Origin: Siphlonurus alternatus
Taxonomy: Eukaryota; Arthropoda; Insecta; Ephemeroptera; Siphlonuridae
Assembly (NCBI GenBank): GCA_949825025.1
Contig: OX463778.1
Location: 3,858,501 to 3,922,500, forward strand
DNA: 64,000 nucleotides
Direction of reading: 5' to 3'
Below, in pieces: positions 1 to 10,800 of this stretch. Positions within the stretch are counted from its first letter, which is position 1. Each line of letters begins with the position of its first letter. The position numbers and the translations under genes are program-made. A model generated the notes under the pieces. It was not told the origin of the DNA. It did not search any database and saw only the letters and a program-made list of their open reading frames with translations.

Positions 1-49
1 CGCTGCGGCATTTTGTCTACCGGATGGAAACCTCAGTCCAGCAGATACT

Positions 50-545
50 TTTTTTTTTTTTTTTTTTTCTTTTTGCAAATTAACATAGCCCTTTTTATTA
101 TGTTTATGGAGCTCAAGGAGCAAGAGATAAGGACCAGAAAGAAGGATGGTATGGTGGCCACGGCCTCTATTACGTGTCTCGATCAGCATTCGCTGAGGTG
201 AAACTGAGGGAACCGTGGAAAACCTCAGTCAGGACGGACACCTCTATACTTTTTATTAATGCACCAAAGTGATCGATGTCCAATTTAAGCCTGCGTATTA
301 CGCGATACAATATTGTATACAATAATTCTTCCCTTACAAGAAAACCTCAACTCCATTGGTTTGCGTGCAGGAGATGAAATTTTCTGGCATGCAAAATTGT
401 ATCGCAGGCTTAAGAAAGACATATGACACATTACATTACAGCGAGATGAATTTACCCCAGACAGGGAGAGATTATCGTAATTTTTACTTGAAACGAGCAC
501 TCATCATAAAAGCTCGACGTTGCTTGACTTCGGTAATCTCTAATA
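50..545 (-). mobile_element. 5S rRNA-headed SINE, family B, interrupted by a MITE
   Basis: Read on the minus strand, the right end (about 500-545) resembles the internal promoter half of 5S rRNA (accgaagtcaagca followed by a degraded 'ttggatgggtgacc' stretch). A body shared with the copies at 702-1790 and 63143-63500 follows, including the block CCTGACTGAGGTTTTCCACG. The left end is a poly-T run at 50-71, which is the poly-A tail on this strand. The body is split by the MITE at 285-413. Confidence 0.7.
285..413. mobile_element. 129-bp MITE, family with TTAAGCC ends
   Basis: The ends are inverted repeats (TTAAGCCTGCG and CGCAGGCTTAA). The interior carries CTCCAT and a degraded partner, as in the copies at 7837-7982 and 52998-53163. 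It sits inside a 5S-headed SINE, so it is the younger insertion. Confidence 0.65.
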
Positions 546-801
546 AGAGGTAGCCAGTCAATGGTATGTTGCCAAATTATAAAACGCCGACTCTCGGGAT
601 GGTCCGGACAAATAAACCTTCTCATTTGCAGCGTGAATAAATTATATTACATTTGGACTCTATAACCCGGTTCAGCGTGATGCAGTGCATTGACCTTTAG
701 ATTTTAAAAGAGATTACCGAAGCCAAGCTAAGTCGAGTGTGGTTACTTCTTGGATGGGTGACCGTTTGAAGTAAAAATTACGTTTCTCCGTCCCTGGGGT
801 A

Positions 802-1359
802 AATGGGGAATTCTCTTACAACTCAAATTTTAATTTAACTACTATATTATGATAGGGTACATATTAACAATAAGTTTGACTTAAGTTCCAACTTTTTTAA
901 CTCAAATTTGGGGACTCTGAAGGGATTATTAGAATAGAGGCAAAGTATGCAACCCGCGCGCAAACCTGAAAATTGTGACGTAGAAACTCCCTAGTTAACA
1001 CATAACAACTGCCTGATATCATAGTTTGAGCGTCAAGGAGTCATTGGCTATAAAGTTTAGTAACACGATCGAAATCAGCAGGTTTTTCTACCCTAGTATC
1101 AATAATTTTTTCTCTAATATCAGTTTACTTTAAGAGTGATAATCGAAAATATAAATTTATTGCCGGAAAATTTCGCCTGCTAGGTAGTTTCTACGTCACG
1201 TTTTGGCGCTAAATTCAAAAGGAGGAAGATTTTTAAAAAATTCCCATGCCTCCAATTTTGAAAATTGAAACTTCTTTGTTTTAGGACATTTAACATTTAG
1301 TTTCAAGGCATAGAGCATCTGAAAAAAAAATTAAAATAAATGTAGGAGAATTCCCCATT
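802..1359. mobile_element. 558-bp MITE with AATGGGGAATTC ends
   Basis: The inverted ends are AATGGGGAATTCTC and GAGAATTCCCCATT. A closely similar but right-truncated copy lies in cactin intron 3 at about 41650-42085. No coding potential was seen. It is inserted in a 5S-headed SINE. Confidence 0.7.
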
Positions 1360-1376
1360 AATCTAGCTTTCGACCC

Positions 1377-1534
1377 CAGGCGCGGATCCAGGGAGGGAGG
1401 GAGGGGGGGCTCCGTAATTTTGGATTTAACATGGTCAATATAGGCATTAACCCCACTTCAATTTTTTTTTTTAATAACATTGGCCTGTTATGGAGGCAGC
1501 CCCTCCCGAATTTTTTTGTCTAGATCCACGCCTG
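1377..1534. mobile_element. MITE with CAGGCGCGGATCC ends
   Basis: Short inverted ends (CAGGCGCGGATCC and GATCCACGCCTG) flank a G-run, an AT-rich middle and a C-run. Degraded relatives are at 7330-7497, about 32035-32230 and near 49938. It is the second insertion into the 5S-headed SINE. Confidence 0.55.
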
Positions 1535-1816
1535 TTCCACCCAGTGCAGTGATAACTTGTTTCTGGTTCCCCAAGCTTTGGACATCGGTTTGGTCCATTG
1601 ATAAAAAATAGAAGTGTCCGTTCCTGACTGAGGTTTTTCACGGTTCCCTCAGTCTCACTTCAGCAAAATGTTGGCACACGTAAAGGTCGTGGTCACCATC
1701 CTTTCTCTCCCTTACTCCCTTATTCCTACCCAATACCCCGGCGCCGTGGGCTGTCTGCAGATATATTAAGGGGTGTAGCCCTAGAAACAAAAACGTTTCC
1801 AGACACGTGGACTCAC

Positions 1817-4800
1817 GTAGACGTCGTACTGGATGCGGATGAGGTGGCAGCCGCGCAGGTTGGTGGGTGGCAGGGGCGGCACATACAGTTGCTCGCTCAC
1901 CCACTCGTCCTTGTCACCGGGCCGGATCTTCCCGCGGCTCAGAGACGCCAGCTCGCGTGTCTCAGCCTGCACTACCTTGCTGCGAGCCAGGTACTGTATC
2001 GTCTGTAGACGGAGAGGTAGATTTAGCTTGGTTATGGTCGGAATCGCTCGGGATTCATTCGGCCTCGTTACAAGCAGCTGCCAATGACAGGGAGCGTTAC
2101 AAATACGACGGTAATTTACCTCGGTGAGCGAGGCCTTGGTGCTCTTGATGGTGACGCGACTTCCGTTCTGAACGAGCGCCGAGATGCCGATGGTTTCTCC
2201 CGGAACGTAGCCCCCGCGGTCCAGCGACACGCGGCACAGCACGGGCCCGGAAGACACGCAGCTCACGCCGAGTCGGTGCTCGATCTCACAGCGGAACGGT
2301 TGCTGCAACACAACATCATTGCATCATTGCTAGCGCAGGCGGTAATTTCAATCCTGCAGAGCGTTCAGGGTAATGTTCAGGACACAATAATACAGTACAA
2401 AGGCTCGGACTGGCAAGCTAGGGGTCAGTCAGGGCCATATTCATTACAGGCAGCAGGGACCACCTGGAAGGGGGTTTGAGGTCACGTTTTCTATATAGCT
2501 TCTGTGTTAAAAAGTGGAGGGGCCAGTCAGGGATCCCTGACCTTATGGCCAGTCCGAGCCTCCTCGGTAAATTTGTGACCTCGTTGAATCGCCATGCCCG
2601 GCCGTAAGAATAACACAGGGCATGGTGGGAAATGTTCCAATGCGACGAGCTGGACGAGCGTATGTACATATTGATTTATTTTATTAAAGTCGACAATTAA
2701 TAATGTACCCATGATTTCGTACTAAATCCCGACACATGCATACAGACTGAATTTAATTTTTAAATTATTGTCTCTGTATTATTTATTTTGTCGTGTTAAG
2801 ACATTAAAAATCCCAGTAGAATTTGAGTTTTTACCTGCGTGCTAAATTGATGTTTCATTTATAGGAAATCAAAAAGCCATCCAAACAAAAATGACTTTCA
2901 AGAAAAGCAATTTTCAAAATATTTCAATTTCAATCAAACTTTGTTCATTTTTATACAATATAATATACCATTGTTAGCCGGATCCTTAACAAGCAGCCTC
3001 AATCTTTAGTACCGCGGCAGGAAACCTCAAATATTTTTACTCGGACATAAAAAACAGAATGGGTTGGCTGCACGGCCGATTTTAAGTGGCGGAAACGAAA
3101 GAGGAGGTGCTGAAATGCAGGTGTGAATTTTATGCGAATTTTTTGAGCACTGTAACTTTGTATAAATGCAGTTTTAAAAGATGCATTTCACCTGGAAGCC
3201 ATTGCCTACCGCCTTTGACGTCATCGAAATGTCAGGTTCGGTTCACTATAGATATGCATACCTGTACTCACCTGCATAACAGGTAGCCAATCAAAAACAA
3301 TCTAGCCAAAATTCAAAATTTCAAATGCCTAGCCTGATCGAAGTGGATGAGTTTTAAAACTTAAAAAATGCACATTATTCCATGTACGCGTACTGTAAAA
3401 ACACACTGGGAGATAAGTAATATTACAAACGTACCTTTCATCATATTTAAATAATAGAAATTGTTTCTCAAATAGTTTCATTTTATTGAAGAGAAGATGC
3501 AATATCAAGTCCTTCCACCACACTCTCTTTTTAAATGATTGGCGCCGTTAGCAGTTATCAGCCAATGAAAATGTGTAAATTTATCATACTGGACTCCTTC
3601 CGTATCTGCTGAATATCTATTGAATTATTATATTAAACCTAAAACTGAGTCTCTTTTCTTATCTACGAAGATAGTAGGATGCCGTAGGATTCATATTTAA
3701 CTTTATTAAGACCCTTGAATCATAATTTTTAAATGTCTTTTCAACCCCCTATTTGCTGCTGCTAAAACCATTAGTAGAATGATTGAAAAATAAATACAGT
3801 TTTAATTTCGACTATCCTAGCATGGGCGTCTGTGGCCTAGTGGAAGTACACTTGTCATCCACGCAGAAGTTTTAGGTTCAAATCCCCTCTGGGTCATTTT
3901 ATATTTTTAGTAGCACGAGGAAGTTTATTTCACATTTTTAATGCAGACGGGGTAAAATAATATTATTATTTCTTACAATATAATTATATTATATTATTAT
4001 AATTTATAAGTCAAACTTTTCCATATAAATACGCACTTCAAAAACTTTGCAAAAAAAAAAAAAAAAGCGTGTCATACAATGATAGAAAAATTAATAACAA
4101 ATCATAAAAAACAAAACAATTTTACCCCGTCTGCATTAAAAATGTGAAATAAACTTCCTCGTGCTACTAAAAATATAAAATGATCCGAGGGGATTTGAAC
4201 CTAAAACTTCTGCGTGGATGACAAGTGTACTTCCACTAGGCCACAGACGCCCATGCTAGGATAGTCGAAATTAAAACTGTATTTATTTTTCAATCATTCT
4301 ACTAATGGTTTTAGCAGCAGCAAATAGGGGGTTGAAAAGACATTTAAAAATTATGATTCAAGGGTCTTAATAAAGTTAAATATGAATCCTACGGCATCCT
4401 ACTATCTTCGTAGATAAGAAAAGAGACTCAGTTTTAGGTTTAATATAATAATTCAATAGATATTCAGCAGATACGGAAGGAGTCCAGTATGATAAATTTA
4501 CACATTTTCATTGGCTGATAACTGCTAACGGCGCCAATCATTTAAAAAGAGAGTGTGGTGGAAGGACTTCCCAGCAAACCATGCCTTGCTGGCCTACAGC
4601 TGGCCAGCTGCTGGTCTGCTGCTGGTACTGCTGGCAGATGGCTTGCCAGCAGAGGCCAGCAGTCGGCCATTTGACGGAGTGACAGCATGCGGCTTGCCTT
4701 CAGAGGCCCATATGCTGGCCAGCACTGGTATGCCATCCATAAATTTTGATTTTGAAATTTTTTTGGGACAAATAATTTTTATTTTTGAAACATGTATTTC

Positions 4801-7800
4801 TAACATACCTCAACTTAAATTCGTAAGAAAATATTAAAAAATTTAAAAAAATTATAATTTTATGCTACTTTTCTTACAGTTTGTGTTGAAATCTTCATAT
4901 CCGTATAAGTTCAAATATTTTGAATAATAAGTAAGCACTAACATCTAGTATTTACTAACAATCACCCAAGTGTAGGGGATAGGACACCTGCCTACGGTGC
5001 CAATGGTCCTGAGTTCGATTCCTGGTGGTGACAATTTTTTTATTCAATTTGATAATTTTTTCTAATTTTGCTTATATTAATTAAAGCATAAAAATAATTT
5101 TCAGGTGATACTGAATGATTTTAATTTAATTGCAAATTAAATTAAATTTTGTGATGGCATGCCAGCGCTGGGTCCAGCATCTGGCCGGTATACAAGAAAA
5201 GCGCAGAACCAGCATGGCTTGCCAGCGCATGCCAGCAGTGGCAAGCCGGTCTGTGGCCAGCTGTAGGCCAGCAGGTTTTGGTTTGCTGGGTTGATATTGC
5301 ATCTTCTCTTCAATAAAATGAAACTATTTGAGAAACAATTTCTATTATTTAAATATGATGAAAGGTACGTTTGTAATATTACTTATCTCCCAGTGTGTTT
5401 TTACAGTACGCGTACATGGAATAATGTGCATTTTTTAAGTTTTAAAACTCATCCACTTCGATCAGGCTAGGCATTTGAAATTTTGAATTTTGGCTAGATT
5501 GTTTTTGATTGGCTACCTGTTATGCAGGTGAGTACAGGTATGCATATCTATAGTGAACCGAACCTGACATTTCGATGACGTCAAAGGCGGTAGGCGATGG
5601 CTTCCAGGTGAAATGCATCTTTTAAAACTGCATTTATACAAAGTTACAGTGCTCAAAAAATTCGCATAAAATTCACACCTGCATTTCAGCACCTCCTCTT
5701 TCGTTTCCGCCACTTAAAATCGGCCGTGCAGCCAACCCATTGCTAGTAACATAGTATAGGTTAATTGATTATTTAGATGCTGATTTGACTAAGTTTTTAT
5801 CACAGTCACCGCGGTCCCAGAGTAATCTTCCAATTTATTTTCTATTCTAAAATATATTTCAAAAACTTGATCCTATTTGCTTTTTTTTTCTCAAAATAAT
5901 TTATTTATAATTATCTTTTTTTTTTATGAAAGTGCATGGAATGAAAATGTGGGAACGACCTACTATATAATAATTAAGAATGGTGAATATTTATTTATCA
6001 CAAATTAATCCACACATGGCTGTTTAATTAAGTGTCATGAAAAAAAAAAAATGATCACAAGAGAGTTTTCTGGTGTTGTGACAAAAAGAACTGATGCATT
6101 CTCACAACTTTACGGTGATATATTTATTCACCGAGCAAAATAATAATAAAAAAAATGCTGCAGAATTAAAAGTTCGCCCACATCTTTGAGATAATTTCAA
6201 GTGATAATTGACACGTTGATAAATCAAGGACGTTAAAATCTAATAGCGTTGAAAGAATGTTAACTGACCGCTAGGATGGGCGGCTCCAGGTTCAGGTCGA
6301 TGGGATTCATGACGATGAACACCTGCTGGTTCTTGTGGGTCAGGCCATTCGGCTCCCTGAGGGCCGCCTTGCAGAAGTACTGCACCCAGCCGTGCTTGCC
6401 CAGGAAGGTCGAGGGAAGTCCCAGGGGAAGGCCCAGCTTGAAGGGGAAGCTGTGGATCCCGGGCGAGAGCAGCGCGGGGCCCTGGCCTGCAACGGTTATA
6501 TATAATTATACATAGATCACATCAATATCCCTTTTCTAAGTGAACACATCAGTTACATGCTCCAGGCTGGTATTATAAATTAGGGGCCGGATGCTCCTTT
6601 AATTTTCGAGCATCCATGGATGCGCATCCAGATGCTCCTCATTTTTTTAGAGCATCTTGGATGCGGATATTCTCCATTTTTTGAGCATCCGACATCCGCA
6701 TCCTGCAGTTATAAATAAATATAAATGCATATCAGGCAAACTACACTACCTTCTCCTGATTTTCTGAATCATTGAATTCATGTGTGATGCAGCGTTCATA
6801 ATACACAAACTTTTTTATACAAGGTTAACGCTTACAATTTGCCTTATTGTGCATGATAAGGGGACAATTTCTCTTTTATTTTCATTTGCAGAGAACAACT
6901 GCATTTTTTTAGTTGGCAACATGATCGACTGTATTGGCATTTGCACTGAAAAAAGTGCATTTTTTTAGTTGGCAACATGATTTTATTTTCATTTGCACTG
7001 AAAAAAGTGCATTTTTTTAGTTGTCAACATGATTTTATTTTCATTTGCACTGAAAAAAGTGCATTTTTTTAGTTGGCAACATGATTTTATTTTCATTTGC
7101 ACCGAAAAAGGTGCATTTTTTTAGTTGGCTCCCCACCTGGTTCCCCCAGCAGCCTCATGCGAAAGTCGATGTAGTTCTCTTTGTCATGTAGTCGCTCGTG
7201 GCGGCCGCTCCGGATTCGAACCACGCCCTCGCCCACCACATGGAAGTGCAGGCCTGCAGAGAGAGTTCAAGTTATAAAACAAATATATAACATCTTTTGT
7301 AACATACAGACGCGATTCAATTCTAAGTGTTTTGAGAAGATTCCTTAGTGGGGGCGCGGAAATTTTGGGTGCCCTCTTTGACATTTGAAATTTCGGATTC
7401 AACATGAGGCGTTAATTTTTTTCAAAATTTTTTTTTATTCACGGCATTACCCCCTCACCCCCCCCCCTTCGAAATTTTGTTCTGGACCCGCGTCTAAAAA
7501 GAGGCGAAGGAAAAAATTATGATATTATATATAGCGTCACAGACAATAGCGTGGGATAGCGTTTGCTTGGCTTTGTTGTTGTTTACATTCAGCAGTAGGT
7601 ATACTGAGAGGGAACTGGAATCACTTGATTTATTCCTCCTAATTTAACATATTTTTATTATTTTTTAGTAATAATATATACGTAAGAAATAAATATACAT
7701 AACTTGAACATATACATTTTTTTTATTTTACCTAGCTTCTTTATCATTATTTTTTGTTGTGCCGTTTCCCCCTCGTATTCAAAAGTCCGCGGGGAAAGCA

Positions 7801-10800
7801 ATGGTCGGTGATTGGCTGATTTTTTTGAAGCATCTAAAGCCTATATTACACCATACAATTTTGCATACAATTTTTCCTTGCAAGAAAATTTCATCTCCAT
7901 ACAAACATATGGAGTTAAAGTTTTCTTGAAAGGAAAAATTGTATACAATAGTTAGAAAAATTGTATCGTGTAATACCGGCTTTAGGGTCAATATCAGTGC
8001 ATAAGTGTCCTAAAATGATCATTATTGACGTGAAATTTGGAGTCGATTTACATTTTATTTAATGATTTATTGTATTTTTCACAGATATCATTGGCAAATA
8101 TTGTATTTTTTTCCATTTACTTGACATTTCAATCTATCATATAAAATAATTGTCAAAAGTACCACGATTGTCATATCGCAGAAAATAAATAGTTTTTGGT
8201 ATGCTACTACCATGTTAAATAGGTGCTTTTTGCCTACATTCACGTGACGTCATATTTTTGTGACGTATGGTGAAAGACCTCTATAATAATATAATGATAG
8301 TATTAATGATAAAATAATATAATGATTGTAATGAAAAATTAATATAGATTGTGCACTCTAGCTTGATTTGCGGAGGAATTCTTATAATATAATACGTATA
8401 TAGGATTTGTCTTTCTCGTTCTGCCACAAAATAAATTCCCTGTAAGGTACGTTCTTATAATTAATTAATATTATACTTTTTAATGGTGTGATGCATTGCC
8501 ATCGCGGCTAACTGAATGAAATTTCCTATCAAAGAGCTTGCTTTAATTTTCGTTGAATAAAAAGAAATTCCGCCGGTTGTTCACAAATTAATAAAAGCGC
8601 GGCGATCTCGGCGGATTTCTCGTGCAGCAGGACGGTCACGTGACGTGGGGACGGTCACGTGACGTGAGGACGGTCACGTGACGTGGGGACGGTCACGTGA
8701 CGTGAGGACGGTGTCACGTGACGTGGGGACGGTGTCACGTGACGTGGGGACGGTCACGTGACGTGAGGACGGTCACGTGACATAGGAACGATGGTCACGT
8801 GACCATGTTGCGTTACTATAGATTCAGCACACGTGTGGGTGATTGGAAGAGAAAGCGAAGAAGGCGTGTTTATTTACAAGTTGCGCCTGTTCGGTGATTT
8901 CTGCAGCAAAGTCTCCCACATGCAGAATCTGTTTAAGATTTTCATAATCTTAAATCTTCCAGTTTCATAAAATTGTAGTTCGTATTGAAACAATTCCTAT
9001 CACAACTTTGTTGAACTTTGTGTTTGGACTTTTCTTTGGTGTGTATAACCGCGTGCTACTTTTCCTCAAAATTTAAAAAAATTAATAAATTTTAAATACC
9101 ATGATTGGTAAAAAATCCTTTGCAGTTACCTCACTTATAATATTATAAGTGGGAGCTTTGTCCGTGCGGAGGAAACGTGACGTTGATGACGTCACGCTTC
9201 ATGACACGTACGGGTCAGACTATAAAAGTGTCTACGCGCTTCTTGTCCAACAGAAAATTGTTGTTTTCGTCGCAACTTGCTGCAGTTGCCTTGAATTCTG
9301 AAAATTTTCGAATCCAATTATCAAGAAACTTTAATTAAAAAAATCTGACTGGATGAACGGCATTCAAGCTAAATAAAACACTCAAAGACTCAAACTACAT
9401 CATGTGTTCTGGCATGTGTTTTGGATGTTGACCGATTGAAATATGAAATAATTACTGTGAAATTAACTGAAAAAATATCTGGGGGATGCACAAGCTGAAA
9501 TGATCCCCGATCGAAGTTGTTATCCTACAAGCAGGGTGCAATGCAAAATTTCATTGATGACAAATTCTTTTCATCAATGGGAGTTCAAAACGATCACCAA
9601 ATAATACACAATATTATTTATATTATACATAGTGTCACTCTGCAGAGGTTTCGCTTTTCCACGATGTGTTTCCCCGGCTTTCTTTGCCGAACTTAGTCTG
9701 GGCCAGGTCTATGATCTAGTTATGATTCCGCTATATATAATGTAATGTGTACAGCTAGCTAGGCGTTGAGCTTGCGTGCATGATAATCACACAAAACTGA
9801 ACAGATGGATCTCACATAATAAAACGATATTTCATGGGTCGCGGAGATGCATTTTAGAAAGATTACATGCCAAATTATTTGGTGTAAAAATGAAAACAGG
9901 AAACCATGCTACTTCGAATTTCTTATTTATTTATTATTATTTTTTTAAGTGACGGAACTATTTTAAAAACTTTTGAACGTTCTTTGATTTGATTCTTTGA
10001 ACGTTAGGATAGGACCTAGATGCCTATTGACGCCTCCAGGGAGTGTGACCACACTTTCAATAATTATTTAAAAATGGTCCCGGAACTAAAAAAAAAAAAA
10101 AACTGAAAAAATTCAGAGTAGCATAATTTGGTACTGCACCGTCTATTCATCTGCAATATATATTTATTTTTTTATATACATCAAGTTTTCCATTGAAATA
10201 TTCTTTCTATCTTAATATCACATACAGATATTAGATATTATTGTGTAAATTCACAGTATTGAAGTATAGATTTTTTTTTTTACACATTATATATTAACAT
10301 GAAAATATAATAGTAGAATGAAATAGAAACTTGGTACACGTTAAAATTTTTAAAACGTTATAATATTATGCTGTTTGTTTTGAAATTATTATGTTTTTAT
10401 TAAAACCCATGCATATAATTATAAGCTATTGATGGCTTCAGGTAATAGAGAAATTTAGACTTCAAATAATTTATTTATTAATCTTTCTAGAAGACAACGA
10501 TATTATATATACAGTATATTATATATATATACATATATATAGGATAAACCTATACTTAGGACTCCTAAGTTAGGAGCTACAACTTAAATTTAATTTATTT
10601 ATTTTTCCGATTTTATTATTATTTTTTTTTATATAGCTGTAAAAGTGTCATCTGCCAGAACTATGTCATAATTGGTTACATTATTTCTTTCAATTTAGCC
10701 AAATTTTCAGCACATCTCTTGTTTATTTTTATTATTACTTTTTTGTTGGTATTGGGTTATATTTTATTTTTTACAAGCAATAATCAGGGGAAGAAATTGT

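Larger units (their letters stand above)
702..1790 (+). mobile_element. 5S rRNA-headed SINE, family B, split by two MITEs
   Basis: The head at about 710-770 has the 5S rRNA-like sequence accgaagccaagctaa ... cttggatgggtgacc. The body resumes at about 1360-1376 and again at 1535-1790, ending in a tail like that of the 63143-63500 copy. Removing 802-1359 and 1377-1534 restores the order of that intact copy. It lies downstream of the last arrestin exon in the window, in opposite orientation to the SINE at 50-545. Confidence 0.65.
3058..5741. mobile_element. 2.7-kb foldback (long inverted repeat) element with nested insertion
   Basis: The left arm (3058 to about 3960, some 900 bp) is repeated in reverse complement as 4120-4569 plus 5291-5741. 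The loop is at about 3961-4119. The apparent 66-residue ORFs at the two outer ends are mirror copies of each other, which confirms the near-identity of the arms. The right arm is split by the 721-bp element at 4570-5290. Each arm carries a tRNA-like block (3824-3896 and its mirror at about 4184-4256). No transposase was seen. It lies in arrestin intron 3. Confidence 0.88.

Noticed and set aside
3086..3286. 66-residue ORF repeated at 5513-5713
   Set aside because: Mirror copies in the arms of a foldback element with no family resemblance; not a gene.
9397..9436. Tiny Cys-rich ORF reading MCSGMCFGC downstream of the candidate TATA promoter
   Set aside because: Only nine codons with no continuation; too short to support a metallothionein-like call.
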